From: Gammaproteobacteria bacterium
GTDB taxonomy: Bacteria; Pseudomonadota; Gammaproteobacteria; Steroidobacterales; Steroidobacteraceae
Direction of reading: 5' to 3'
NCBI GenBank assembly: GCA_011391405.1
Contig: JAABQQ010000260.1
Coordinates: 1-64,000 of the forward strand
Length of the DNA stretch: 64,000 bases
Below, one piece after another: positions 1 through 9,607 of this stretch. The notes under the pieces are model-generated. The model saw only the letters and a list, made by a program, of their open reading frames with translations. It did no database searches and was not told the DNA's origin. Made by a program: the position numbers and the translations under genes. Every line of letters begins with the position of its first letter. The first letter of the stretch is position 1.

Positions 1-2
1 TC

Positions 3-461
3 GTGTTCCAGGACCACAAGCTGCTGATGGACAGGCCGGTCTACGATAACGTCGGCCTGCCGCTGGTCATCGCCGGCGTGCCGGAGAAGGAAATCCAGAA
101 GCGAGTGCGTGCCGCGCTCGACCAGGTGGGGCTGCTGGGCCGTGAGCGCACGCGCCCGATCGAACTCTCGACCGGTGAGCAGCAGCGCGTCGGCATCGCG
201 CGCGCGATCATCGGCAGGCCGGCCCTGCTGATCGCCGACGAACCCACCGGCAACCTCGACCCCGATCTTTCGATCGAGGTCATGAACATCTTCAGGCGCT
301 TCAACGAAGTCGGCGTGACCGTGCTGATCGCGAGCCACGACATCCACCTGATCGAGCGCTTCGGCGTGCGGCGAGTGATCCTGGCGCAAGGCCGCACGGT
401 CGACTCTTGGGACGCCCATCCCGATTCGGCCTTGCCCGAAATCCGGGCGGACCGAACATGA
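3..461 (+). CDS. ftsE: Cell division ATP-binding protein FtsE (5' truncated)
   Basis: C-terminal part of the ABC ATPase that pairs with FtsX at the septum to control peptidoglycan amidases. The visible 152 residues begin at the Q-loop (VFQDHKLL) and contain the signature LSTGEQQR, where the usual second residue Gly is Thr, a Walker B region ending IADEPTGNLD and the switch histidine in IASHD. The Walker A part lies before the window, so the GTG at position 3 is an internal Val codon, not a start. The stop overlaps the ftsX start by 4 bp (ATGA), so the two are translationally coupled. Identity is firm from motifs and the ftsE-ftsX-rpoH order. Confidence 0.95.
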   Translation: MFQDHKLLMDRPVYDNVGLPLVIAGVPEKEIQKRVRAALDQVGLLGRERTRPIELSTGEQQRVGIARAIIGRPALLIADEPTGNLDPDLSIEVMNIFRRFNEVGVTVLIASHDIHLIERFGVRRVILAQGRTVDSWDAHPDSALPEIRADRT

Positions 462-1372
462 ACCAGTGGTTCGAACGGCACGTGCAGACACTGGTGGGCT
501 CGCTGGGGCGGCTCTGGCAGCAGCCCTTCGCGACGATGCTGACGATCGTCGTCATCGGCATCGCGCTTGCACTGCCGGCCTGCCTGCACGTGCTGGTGCA
601 GAACGTGCGCGTCGCGAGCGGCGGCTGGAACAGCGCGCTCGACATCTCTGTCTACATGAAGCCGAACGCGTCGCTGGACCAGGCGAAGCGTGCGGCCGAG
701 CGCATCCGCCAGCGCCGCGACGTCGACGAAGTCACGCTGATCGAGGCGGATGCCGCGCTCGCGGAATTCCGTCGCAACTCGGGTTTCGGCGCCGCGCTGG
801 ATGCCCTCGAGGACAATCCGCTGCCGCACGCGCTGGTAGTGCGACCGGACGCCGAGTACCGCGAGGCAGGACGCGTGCAGGAGCTCTCTAATGAGCTGAA
901 GAAGGTCGACGGCGTCGACATCGTGCAGCTCGACACCGAGTGGGTCAGCCGCTTCAACGCCATCCTCGACGTGATTCGACGCGGCGTCTTTCTGGCAGCC
1001 GTGCTGTTCGCGCTCGGCATCCTCGTGATCATCGGCAACACCATCCGCCTCGATATCGAGAACCGCCGCGGCGAAATCGAAGTGACGAAACTCGTGGGCG
1101 GCAGCGACGCGTTCGTGCGCCGGCCTTTCCTCTACAACGGCGTCTGGTACGGGCTGGCCGGCGGCCTCATTGCGGGCCTCATCGTCGCCATCGTCGTCGC
1201 GGTGCTGAGCGCACCGGTGCAGCGCATTGCCGGCCTGTACGGCAGCCAGTTCGAGTTGCAGGGTGTCGGCATCGTTGGCTGGATCGCGTTACTGCTGGGC
1301 GGCGCGCTGCTCGGCTGGCTCGGTTCGTTCATCGTGGCCACGCGCGAGCTGCGCGAGATCGAGCCGAAATAG
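458..1372 (+). CDS. ftsX: Cell division protein FtsX
   Basis: Membrane partner of FtsE, 304 residues, the normal size. One transmembrane segment lies near residues 20-43, followed by a large periplasmic domain of about 120 residues that in this family contacts murein hydrolase activators. Three more segments lie near residues 172-192, 222-245 and 267-291, which is the FtsX fold. The start was placed at the ATG overlapping the ftsE stop rather than upstream in-frame codons, because MNQWFERH is the family-like N-terminus. The stop codon TAG sits at the first base pairs of a 9-bp repeat element. Confidence 0.95.
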   Translation: MNQWFERHVQTLVGSLGRLWQQPFATMLTIVVIGIALALPACLHVLVQNVRVASGGWNSALDISVYMKPNASLDQAKRAAERIRQRRDVDEVTLIEADAALAEFRRNSGFGAALDALEDNPLPHALVVRPDAEYREAGRVQELSNELKKVDGVDIVQLDTEWVSRFNAILDVIRRGVFLAAVLFALGILVIIGNTIRLDIENRRGEIEVTKLVGGSDAFVRRPFLYNGVWYGLAGGLIAGLIVAIVVAVLSAPVQRIAGLYGSQFELQGVGIVGWIALLLGGALLGWLGSFIVATRELREIEPK

Positions 1373-1494
1373 GAAGGCCAGGAAGGCCAGGAAGGCGAGG
1401 AAGGGCAAGAAGGCCGATCCGTCCCGACCTTCCTGTCCTTCCTAGCCTTCCTGCCCTTCCTCACCTTCCTTCTCTTTCCTGCCCTTCCTCGCTT
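1371..1494. repeat. AGGAAGG/CCTTCCT hairpin-type repeat element
   Basis: About four to five 9-bp units of AGGAAGGNN are followed, after a short middle part near 1420-1430, by about seven reverse-complement units NNCCTTCCT. The whole can fold into a long imperfect hairpin. It begins inside the ftsX stop codon and ends before the rpoH promoter. It lacks a T-tract typical of an intrinsic terminator. A copy with the same two-armed layout lies at 20308-20452, and a one-armed copy lies inside polA at 51241-51304. Confidence 0.8.
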
Positions 1495-1557
1495 AATTCA
1501 TTGTTTTAACTGAACTTTCAGCCTCCACAGCACGGTTATAAGGAACTTCCCCGGCAT

Positions 1558-1584
1558 TTAGCACTCCAACTCGCGGACTGCTAA
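1558..1584. promoter_or_regulatory. CIRCE-like operator (HrcA site) upstream of rpoH
   Basis: TTAGCACTC (1558-1566), a 9-bp spacer, then GACTGCTAA (1576-1584). The CIRCE consensus is TTAGCACTC-N9-GAGTGCTAA, so 17 of 18 defined positions match and the spacer is exact. It overlaps the likely core promoter: TTAGCA could serve as a weak -35, and TAATAT at 1582-1587 as a -10. HrcA binding here would repress rpoH until heat shock. The HrcA link is inferred from the sequence match. Confidence 0.75.
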
Positions 1585-1623
1585 TATTGGCTTCACACAG
1601 GTGCTGAGAGGTACTTCGAACCG

Positions 1624-2502
<879 letters not shown>

Positions 2503-2526
2503 CGGCGCCCGCGCGCGTCACATGGT

Positions 2527-3084
2527 CTACTTTGCCCGTGCCTTCGCTTTCACCTTGGTCGTCCGCCCGGTGCGCTTCACCTTGCGCGGGCGAGTCGTCT
2601 TTGCCTTTGCTTTCGCTTTCGCTTTCGCTTTCGCCTTCGCCGGCCGGGCCACCTTTGCGTAGGTCTCGGTGGCGACCTTGCGCGCACCGCGACCCGCATT
2701 CCGCACGATCGAGACCGCGCGGTTCACATCACTGACGACCCGCTCACGGACCGCCCGCAGCTCGTCGGCCTGGCCACGCACCAGGTCAGTGACGTTGTCC
2801 GATTGCGCAACGCGCTCGAGTTGCGCGGCGGCGTCCGACAGCGCCGACGTGACGACTTCAAGCTGCAAGGCCATCAGGCTCAGCACGGCCTCGTGCGACA
2901 CGTTGGTGAGTTTCACGCCGGAGTGCGTCACCACGCGGACGGGATCCTGCAGCGCGCGAATGCTCTTCGCGGATTTCGCGGCAGCGCCGCGCACAGCCTT
3001 GCCGGGTGCCCGGCGCAAACGGGTCGCCTGCTCAGCCAGGACCTGGGCCTGCTCATTCACGAACTCTTTGACTTTGCTCGCCAT
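2527..3084 (-). CDS. Phasin-family protein with Lys/Ala-rich tail
   Basis: 185 residues. The first 130 or so residues form an amphipathic helical domain like that of phasins (SVKLTNVSHEAVLSLMALQLE-type pattern), which coat polyhydroxyalkanoate granules. The C-terminal 50 residues are an almost uninterrupted KA repeat followed by K/R-rich sequence, like histone-H1-type or PhaF-type DNA-binding tails. The start was chosen at the ATG at 3084 because AAGGAGAG precedes it at good spacing; an ATG 18 bp further upstream lies inside that Shine-Dalgarno stretch. A granule-nucleoid linking role as in PhaF is inferred. It converges on rpoH. Confidence 0.7.
   Translation of the reverse strand: MASKVKEFVNEQAQVLAEQATRLRRAPGKAVRGAAAKSAKSIRALQDPVRVVTHSGVKLTNVSHEAVLSLMALQLEVVTSALSDAAAQLERVAQSDNVTDLVRGQADELRAVRERVVSDVNRAVSIVRNAGRGARKVATETYAKVARPAKAKAKAKAKAKAKTTRPRKVKRTGRTTKVKAKARAK
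2601..2642. repeat. Hexanucleotide tandem repeat encoding (KA)n
   Basis: A run of about six copies of the 6-bp unit read on the minus strand as lysine-alanine codons, with two degenerate end units. It lies in the tail of the phasin-like gene. The near-identical units (gctttc on the plus strand) make this tract prone to slippage, which would change tail length in steps of two residues without a frameshift. Confidence 0.8.
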
Positions 3085-3107
3085 CGGACTCTCCTTCCTC
3101 ACTTCAC

Positions 3108-3806
3108 TCAGCCCTGCTTCGCCTTCTGGACGCTGTCCTCAGTGACCGGCACGATCGTGATTTCCACGCGCCGGTTCTGAGCACGGCCCTCTTCAGTCTC
3201 GTTCGTCGCAACGGGGTGAGCCTCGCCGGCGCCAACCGTCACGATGCGCGCCTGCTTGACGCCGTGGCTCGCGAGATAGGCCGCGACGCTGCTTGCACGA
3301 CGCTCTGACAGCTGCTGGTTGTACGTGTCGCTACCGACGCTGTCGGTGTGCCCGGCCACCTCGATGACCGTCTTGTCGAACTCCTTCAGCGTTGCCGCAA
3401 CCTTGTCCAGTACCGGGTAGAACTGGGCATTCAGGTCGGAGCTGTCGAACGCGAAGGTCACGCCGCCCGGCATGTCGAGCGTGATGTTGTCGCCCGTGCG
3501 CACGACATCCACGCCGGTGCCCGCCATCTGCTGGCGCAGCTTCGCTTCCTGTTTATCCTGGTAGTACCCGACCGATCCGCCGACGAGCGCGCCGGCGGCC
3601 GCTCCGATCATGGCGGACTTGAAAGGATTGTTGCCGGCGCTCAGCAGTCCGACGACCGCGCCAGCAGCCGCTCCGTACCCGGTGCCCTTGCGGGTCTTTT
3701 CTTTCTCGGGGTTCGTCGCGAAGTCTTCCATCGAGGCACACCCGGCCAGGGCCACCGCGGCAGCGGCAAACAGGGCGATGAAGCCGGATCTTGCTGAACG
3801 ATTCAT
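3108..3806 (-). CDS. OmpA-family peptidoglycan-binding lipoprotein (YiaD-like)
   Basis: 232-residue outer-membrane lipoprotein. A signal peptide ends in the lipobox LAGC (Cys near residue 24). A glycine-zipper segment follows (GYGAAAGAVVG...GAAAGALVGGSVGYY, about residues 42-80). The C-terminal half is an OmpA-like domain with the FAFDSSDLN start, GHTDSVG and NRRVEI motifs, which binds diaminopimelate in peptidoglycan. Starting at the ATG at 3806 puts AGGAG at correct spacing; an upstream in-frame ATG would add 22 residues before the signal peptide. The gene lies 23 bp upstream of the phasin gene on the same strand. Confidence 0.9.
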   Translation of the reverse strand: MNRSARSGFIALFAAAAVALAGCASMEDFATNPEKEKTRKGTGYGAAAGAVVGLLSAGNNPFKSAMIGAAAGALVGGSVGYYQDKQEAKLRQQMAGTGVDVVRTGDNITLDMPGGVTFAFDSSDLNAQFYPVLDKVAATLKEFDKTVIEVAGHTDSVGSDTYNQQLSERRASSVAAYLASHGVKQARIVTVGAGEAHPVATNETEEGRAQNRRVEITIVPVTEDSVQKAKQG

Positions 3807-4117
3807 GAGTAACTCCTGACTAAAAATTTTACAGTCCGTTATCAGGCCTGCGTTTATTGGCGGATTATACATCTTCTATTGATACTCGTCCGATCACGAC
3901 TGCGCCCGCAGTGGTAGTGACGGCCCGATGAGTATCTAGATGCAGTGGATCGGGTAAGAGTTCCTCGAGGGCGCGATTGCCATGGCAGATCCGAGCCACG
4001 TTTCCGGGATATTCATGGCGTTTTGTCCGGCCCATCAGCATAGGGCCAGCGCGGGTGTCGGGCCACCGATTCCATTAGAATCGCGCTCCCCCGAACAAGA
4101 TTCGACCGAGAGCACCC

Positions 4118-5290
4118 GTGCCCGCCAACGCCCTGAATCCGCTCGACCTCTACGACGTCCGCGCCTCGCTTTCCGAAGAAGAGCGCATGGTGCAGGACTC
4201 CGTGGCGCGCTTCGTCGACGACGCCGTGCTCCCGATCATACGGCCGCATTTCGAGAATCACACGTTTCCGAGAGAACTGGTTGGCGAGCTCGCGGGGCTC
4301 GGCCTCCTCGGCAGTTCACTCGAGGGCTTTGGCTGTGCGGGCATGAACGCCGTGAGCTATGGCCTCATCTGCCAGGAACTCGAACGCGGCGATTCGGGCC
4401 TGCGCAGTTTCGTGTCGGTACAGTCGTCGCTCTGCATGTACCCGATCTACACGTACGGCAGCGAGGAGCAGAAGCAGCGCTATCTGCCGCGCATGGCGCG
4501 AGGCGAAGTGATCGGTGCTTTCGGCCTCACTGAGCCGCACGGCGGTTCGGACCCGGCCAACATGAAGACGCATGCGAAGCGTCGCGGCGGCGACTGGGTG
4601 CTGAACGGCGGCAAGATGTGGATCACGAACTCGCCGATCGCCGACGTGTTCATCCTCTGGGCGCGGACCGAGGAAGGGATCCGCGGCTTCCTGGTGGACC
4701 GGGGCACGAAGGGCCTCGAAACGCCGGAGATCGAAAACAAGTTTTCGCTGCGCGCGTCGGCGACCGGCGCGATTTTCCTGAACGACGTCGTCGTGCCCGA
4801 TTCTGCGATGCTGCCCGGCACCACGTGCGGCATCAAGGCGCCGCTTTCGTGCCTGACGCAGGCGCGCTACGGCATCACCTGGGGCGTGATCGGCGCTGCG
4901 CAGGCGTGCCTCAAGGAAGTGCTCGAGTACTCGAAGACCCGCATCCTGTTCAACCGGCCACTGGCCGCCACGCAGGCGATCCAGATCCGGCTCGCGGAGA
5001 TGTCGCGCAAGATCACGCTGGCACAGCTGATGTCGCTGCAGCTCGGCCGCCTGAAGGACCAGGGCCTGATGTCGCCTTCGCACGTATCGCTCGCAAAGTG
5101 GAACAATTGCCGCGCGGCGATCGAAGTCGCGCGCGATGCACGCGACATCCTCGGCGGCTCCGGCATCAGCGCCGAGTACGTGCCGATCCGGCACGCGCTC
5201 AACCTCGAGAGCGTCATCACGTACGAGGGCACCGAGACGATCCACCAGCTGACGATCGGTCGCGAGCTGACGGGCATCAACGCGTTCTGA
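4118..5290 (+). CDS. gcdH: Glutaryl-CoA dehydrogenase
   Basis: FAD enzyme of lysine/tryptophan/glutarate degradation that oxidises and decarboxylates glutaryl-CoA to crotonyl-CoA. It has 390 residues. The acyl-CoA dehydrogenase signatures are present: FGLTEPHGGSDP and KMWITNSPIADVFI. The C-terminus contains the catalytic base in TYEGTETIH, and the end GRELTGINAF closely follows the human enzyme. The start is GTG, preceded by a TAGAAT hexamer at 4076-4081 that could be a -10 element. There are no linked degradation genes, so it appears monocistronic. The family call is confident. Confidence 0.93.
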   Translation: MPANALNPLDLYDVRASLSEEERMVQDSVARFVDDAVLPIIRPHFENHTFPRELVGELAGLGLLGSSLEGFGCAGMNAVSYGLICQELERGDSGLRSFVSVQSSLCMYPIYTYGSEEQKQRYLPRMARGEVIGAFGLTEPHGGSDPANMKTHAKRRGGDWVLNGGKMWITNSPIADVFILWARTEEGIRGFLVDRGTKGLETPEIENKFSLRASATGAIFLNDVVVPDSAMLPGTTCGIKAPLSCLTQARYGITWGVIGAAQACLKEVLEYSKTRILFNRPLAATQAIQIRLAEMSRKITLAQLMSLQLGRLKDQGLMSPSHVSLAKWNNCRAAIEVARDARDILGGSGISAEYVPIRHALNLESVITYEGTETIHQLTIGRELTGINAF

Positions 5291-5546
5291 TTTCATACGC
5301 GCGTGACGTGTCGACATTCGTCACGAAAGTGACGTGTCGTGGCAGTCCTGACCTGCCCGACTGCAACGGCTGCCCTGCAAGTCGCTGTAAAGACAGGGCG
5401 GGTTCAGCTGGCACGCAGCTTGCTTGTCCATATCGTCCTTCATTGGCCCCGACGAGCAGAAGAAACGCCGCGGGGCGAAGGACGGGCAAGCCAGCCCACG
5501 GTGGGGATGCCGCCAGGGGATCCGATCGAAGGGAAAAATGCATGCG
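5291..5546. other. Convergent intergenic region with GTGACGTGTCG direct repeats
   Basis: No gene is convincing here. It holds two exact copies of GTGACGTGTCG at 5303-5313 and 5329-5339. Between them is the small palindrome TTCGTCACGAA (5317-5327). I see no clear intrinsic terminator for either flanking gene. Confidence 0.6.
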
Positions 5547-6629
5547 TCAACGACCATCGTTCGCGTCGATGGCGATGACGCGGTCGCCCGCTTCGATGCG
5601 CAGCGTCGGGTCGGTCCAGCATCCTAATCGGCGTTGACCGCGGCGAATCTCGACAATCACGGTGCCCTCGGTTTCCCGCGCGAGCCGCCCGACTTCTTCC
5701 GGACGAGCCTCGCGTTCGACGAGCTGGCACTGCCCGCGGTAGGACAACAATTCCGACACGAAGTCGATCGTCCCCTGCATGCCGACTGCATCGGCCATCA
5801 GGTAGCCGCCAACGCGCGACGGCGAGACGATCTCGTCAGCGCCGCCCGAGCGCACGATCTTCACGTTCTCCGGTTCGGCGACGCTGGCGATGATGCGCAC
5901 CCCGTGCGCCAGCGCGCGTACCGTGAGGACGATCAGCACGGTGGTGTCGTCACGACCGACACTCACGATGACCGAGTTCGCGCGCTGTACGCCGGCCACC
6001 CGCAGGATTTCCTCGCTCGACGCATCGCCGTGCAGGCCGATGAAACCGCGATCCGCCGCGCGCGTGACTTCCTCGCGGTCCGGGTCGATCACGGCGACCT
6101 GCTCGGGCTCCCAGCCCCGCAGCAGCAGTTCGGAGGCGGCGATCGAGCCGCTGTGGCCGTAGCCGCAGAGAATGACGTGATCCTTCAATTCGCGCTGCAA
6201 ACGCAACATGCGCCATTCCTCGATGAGCCGCTGGATGATGAGCTGATACGCCGTGCCCAGGAACGTCAGCCAGACGAAAATCCGCACCGGCGTGACAAAA
6301 AATGCGTCGATCAGACGCGCCTGATCGGAGACCGGAACGATGTCGCCATAGCCGACGGTCGTGATGGTGACCATCGTGAAATAGAAGATGTCCGAGACGG
6401 AAACATGACCGTCGATCTGGTCCCGCAAGCCGTCGCGGTCCAGCAGGAAAATGAGGAACACCGACGCGACCAGCAACAGCACGAAACCGGCACGCAGCAG
6501 CAACGTGATTTCGGGGGGTCGCGCGGCGCGCCGGATCAGGAGCGGCAGCGCATCGTCGCCACGCTCTGCGCGGATGCGGCGCATCGTGCGGCGTACCCAG
6601 CCGAGTCGAACTCGTCGTGACCCGGGCAT
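5547..6629 (-). CDS. Potassium channel with RCK (TrkA-N/TrkA-C) domains
   Basis: 360-residue ion channel subunit. Two transmembrane helices flank a pore loop with the selectivity filter TTVGYGD. A Rossmann-type TrkA-N domain starting at ILCGYGHSG follows, with the conserved acidic residue in VIDPDREE, and the protein ends in a TrkA-C domain. This is the two-helix RCK channel layout (Kch/MthK type), gated by cytoplasmic ligands. The ATG at 6629 is used; a TTG at 6656 would add nine residues, and neither has a strong Shine-Dalgarno. The ligand cannot be read from the sequence. Confidence 0.88.
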   Translation of the reverse strand: MPGSRRVRLGWVRRTMRRIRAERGDDALPLLIRRAARPPEITLLLRAGFVLLLVASVFLIFLLDRDGLRDQIDGHVSVSDIFYFTMVTITTVGYGDIVPVSDQARLIDAFFVTPVRIFVWLTFLGTAYQLIIQRLIEEWRMLRLQRELKDHVILCGYGHSGSIAASELLLRGWEPEQVAVIDPDREEVTRAADRGFIGLHGDASSEEILRVAGVQRANSVIVSVGRDDTTVLIVLTVRALAHGVRIIASVAEPENVKIVRSGGADEIVSPSRVGGYLMADAVGMQGTIDFVSELLSYRGQCQLVEREARPEEVGRLARETEGTVIVEIRRGQRRLGCWTDPTLRIEAGDRVIAIDANDGR

Positions 6630-6756
6630 GTCGCCGGTCCGGCGCGAAGAAGTCAAATGGCTACCCCGTCAGGGGCGGCGGTACGCCGCCCGGCGCAGCG
6701 CCGAATATAGCGCACGCGGCCGCGGGGTTCGGCAGCGCGTGGAAAGGCTGGACAAG

Positions 6757-7014
6757 TCAGGCGACCGCGAGCGGCGCCAGTTCGTAGCCGATGATTTCGC
6801 GGGTCTGGGGATCGAGGATCGGGGTACCGCTGTTGCAGCGACCGGCGACCCTGGCCGTCTCGAGCAGGGTGCGGCTCGGCACCACGGACGCCAGCATCAA
6901 CCCGCCGTGGGGGTCGCGGACGAAGGCGGTTACCGACGCAGCCGGATTTCCGGCGGAGGCCGGTTCGGGAAACAGCAGGGCGAGGACTTCGTCTGGGGTG
7001 ATCGTGTCGGACAT
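6757..7014 (-). CDS. Hypothetical small protein
   Basis: 85 residues, no family recognised. It starts at an ATG and has an ordinary composition, with no signal peptide or membrane helix. A weak AGGAA lies about 20 bp upstream, too far to be compelling. It is upstream of, and in line with, the potassium channel gene, separated by about 130 bp. It is retained because the reading frame fills the interval and looks protein-like (acidic N-terminus, then a compact beta-rich part ending ILDPQTREIIGYELAPLAVA), but it could be spurious. Confidence 0.45.
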   Translation of the reverse strand: MSDTITPDEVLALLFPEPASAGNPAASVTAFVRDPHGGLMLASVVPSRTLLETARVAGRCNSGTPILDPQTREIIGYELAPLAVA

Positions 7015-7274
7015 TGTCTTTGTGATCAGGTGTTCCTGGGGAAAGAGTCAGCAACTTGCGTGCCAACGCGCCGGCCCAGCAATGACAGGCACTGCGGGTG
7101 GTTTCCATGAGGTCTGGGTGACAGCAGACGTCCATCGCGGTGACCGGTACTGTCCATGTATGACGCTGGGCACAGTGCGCGGGGCAATCGACCCCCCACA
7201 GTCACCAAGCGCGCTGGGGCGCACATTAAGTAAACTCCGCGTCCGGGACGCAGCCGCCTGCACGGAGGAGAACA

Positions 7275-8039
7275 ATGAACAGCAACGACACCCGGCTGCC
7301 GGAGATCATCGCGCATCGCGGCAATGCCATTGAGTTCCCCGAGAATACGTTGCAGGCACTGGAATCGGCCGTGGCCCTCGGCGTGCGCCACGTCGAGTTC
7401 GACGTGCAACTGACGGCCGACCGCGTCCCCGTCGTGTTCCACGATGCCGATCTCGCCCGCGTCGGCAACCGGCCCGAAAACGTGCATTCATTGTCCTGGT
7501 CGCAACTCACGGAGATTCCGGTCGGCGAGGTCAGCCGCTTCGGCGACCGTTTCGCATACACCTGCGCCCCGTCGCTGGCACAGACGGTGGATGCGATCGC
7601 CGGCTGGGATGGCGTCACTGCATTTGTCGAAGTGAAGCGTGCGAGCCTGCGTCATTTCGGTCATGAAGCCGTGCTGCGCCGGGTGAGCGAAGTGCTGCAG
7701 CCCGTACTGAACCGCTGCGTGCTGATCTCGTTCGATCTCGCCGCCGTCAAGATCCTGCGCCTGATGACGGGCGCACGGATCGGCTGGGTGCTGAATCAAT
7801 ACGACGCGGAAAGCTTGCGCGAAGCCACTGCGCTCGCGCCCGAGTTCCTGTTCTGCAACCTCGAGCGCGTGCCCGCCACGACGAAGCAGCTGTGGCCGGG
7901 GCCGTGGGACTGGGCTATTTACGAAGTGCGCGACCTCGAAACCGCGCGTCAATGCCGTGAGCTGGGCGCAAAGTACGTCGAGACGATGGCCGTGCGCAGC
8001 CTGCGCACCGAATACGACAAGGCCGTGTCTGGCGCATGA
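7275..8039 (+). CDS. Glycerophosphodiester phosphodiesterase
   Basis: 254-residue GDPD-family enzyme that hydrolyses glycerophosphodiesters to glycerol-3-phosphate and an alcohol. The N-terminal catalytic cluster is present: IIAHRGN (residues 11-17), FPENTLQALESA, the metal ligands in VEFDVQLTAD, and VVFHDADLARV. There is no signal peptide, so it is of the cytoplasmic UgpQ type. GGAGGAG precedes the ATG. Its stop overlaps the start of the FGGY kinase by 4 bp. The pair would release glycerol-containing products and phosphorylate a polyol; that coupling is an inference. Confidence 0.92.
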   Translation: MNSNDTRLPEIIAHRGNAIEFPENTLQALESAVALGVRHVEFDVQLTADRVPVVFHDADLARVGNRPENVHSLSWSQLTEIPVGEVSRFGDRFAYTCAPSLAQTVDAIAGWDGVTAFVEVKRASLRHFGHEAVLRRVSEVLQPVLNRCVLISFDLAAVKILRLMTGARIGWVLNQYDAESLREATALAPEFLFCNLERVPATTKQLWPGPWDWAIYEVRDLETARQCRELGAKYVETMAVRSLRTEYDKAVSGA

Positions 8040-9604
8040 GTGCCCGCGACGATGACGAAGACCTCGCCTGGCTCGCCGGCGAACTGAGCGCGATCCGCCG
8101 CGAACTGCTGCCTCCCGGCGAATCGCGTGCGCTGTACCTCGCGCTGGATCAGGGTGGCACGTCGAGTCGTGCGGTCCTGTTCGATTCTCTCGGCCGCGAA
8201 GTGGCGACCGCCCACGTCCCGATCAATACGCGCAGGACGGGCGACGATCGCGTGGAGCACGATGCCGCCGAACTGCTGCAGTCGCTGCGAACCGCAGCGC
8301 GCGATGTCGCCGAATCGCCGGTCGCGACGGGCCGCCCGATCGTCGCGGCCGGGCTCGCCACGCAGCGTTCGACCATCTGCTGCTGGGACCGCAACGACGG
8401 GACACCGTTGAGCCCCGCAATCTCCTGGCAGGATCGCCGCAACGCCACCTGGCTCGATGAGCACCTGGGCGCGCGCTCCGGTTGGGTGCGGGAACTCACG
8501 GGACTGCCGCTGTCGCCACACTATGGCGCAAGCAAGATGCGCTGGTGTTTGGACGAGCTGCCCGCCGTGCGGCTGGCGTTGCGCGACGAACGGCTCTGCA
8601 TCGGGCCGCTCGCCAGCTTCCTGGCGCAGGGCCTGTGCGCGGCCGACGAAGCCTGCGCCGACCCGGCCAACGCATCGCGCACGTCGCTGTTCGACCCCGC
8701 GGTCCTGGACTGGTCGCCGCCGCTGCTCGAAGCCTTCGGCATCCCGGCTGCCGTTCTGCCACGTTGCGTCGGCACACTGCACGAGTTTGGCACGGTCCCC
8801 GTCGATGCAACTCGGCGAGCGCCGTTGCTCGCGTGCAGCGGGGACCAGTCCGCCGCGGTCTTTGCGTTCGGCCCACCCTCGACGACCACCGCTTACGTCA
8901 ACGCTGGCACCGGCGCGTTCGTGCAACGCTTGTTGCGTGATGGTGCGGGGCCTGCGCCGCGCGGGTTACTGAAGAGCGTGCTGTTCGCGCGGACCGTCGA
9001 TGCAGGGAGCGCACTCTATTGCCACGAAGGCACGATCAACGGCGCCTACGCCGCGCTCGAGTGGCTGGGCAAGCGTGTCGGCGTCGACGTCAGGCGCACG
9101 CTGGACACGTTGTCGGCAGCGCTTGCGGGCGGTGACGTGCCGCTCCTGTTCATGAACGGAATCGGCGGACTCGGCGCGCCTTACTGGTTGCCCGATTTCC
9201 AGAGCGAATTTCTGGCGGCCGCCGGCGGCTCCGCCAGACACGTGGAGAACGCGCCCGAGCTGCAGCAGGTCGGTGCGGTCGTCGAGAGCATCGCGTTCCT
9301 GCTCGCAGTCAACGTGCTCGCCATGCACCGTGCGACGCCTCTGCAGCGACTGACGATCACCGGTGGACTTGCCGCGTGCGACTACTTGTGTGAGGTCCTG
9401 GCCGAAGTTACGCAGATGACAGTGGAACGACCGATGCTGCTCGAAGCCACTTCTCGCGGTATTGCTTACCTGGCCGCGGGCCAGCCGCAGGACTGGGAAC
9501 CCGTACCCATCGAAAAGTCATTTGCGCCGACTGGGAAGCATCCCGTGCTCGACCGGTTCGATCAGTGGCGCACCGCGATGGCCGTGCGCACCGGCGCGGC
9601 CTAG
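8036..9604 (+). CDS. FGGY-family carbohydrate kinase (glycerol-kinase-like)
   Basis: 522 residues. The N-terminal domain has the phosphate-binding LALDQGGTSSRAVLFD and substrate-side GLATQRSTICCWD and ISWQDRR motifs. The second domain carries GDQSAAVFAFG, NAGTGAFV and GGLGAPYW. It is closest by eye to glycerol kinase but has an extra 25-30 residue N-terminal extension. The C-terminal glycine motif is TITGGLAACDYLCEVLAEV. Translational coupling to the phosphodiesterase supports glycerol or a related polyol as substrate. The exact sugar is uncertain, so no symbol is given. Confidence 0.85.
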   Translation: MSARDDDEDLAWLAGELSAIRRELLPPGESRALYLALDQGGTSSRAVLFDSLGREVATAHVPINTRRTGDDRVEHDAAELLQSLRTAARDVAESPVATGRPIVAAGLATQRSTICCWDRNDGTPLSPAISWQDRRNATWLDEHLGARSGWVRELTGLPLSPHYGASKMRWCLDELPAVRLALRDERLCIGPLASFLAQGLCAADEACADPANASRTSLFDPAVLDWSPPLLEAFGIPAAVLPRCVGTLHEFGTVPVDATRRAPLLACSGDQSAAVFAFGPPSTTTAYVNAGTGAFVQRLLRDGAGPAPRGLLKSVLFARTVDAGSALYCHEGTINGAYAALEWLGKRVGVDVRRTLDTLSAALAGGDVPLLFMNGIGGLGAPYWLPDFQSEFLAAAGGSARHVENAPELQQVGAVVESIAFLLAVNVLAMHRATPLQRLTITGGLAACDYLCEVLAEVTQMTVERPMLLEATSRGIAYLAAGQPQDWEPVPIEKSFAPTGKHPVLDRFDQWRTAMAVRTGAA

Positions 9605-9607
9605 GGT

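Noticed and set aside
1371-1494. Rho-independent terminator after ftsX
   Set aside because: The opposed arrays can pair, but there is no compact GC stem with a T-run; a repeat element explains it better.
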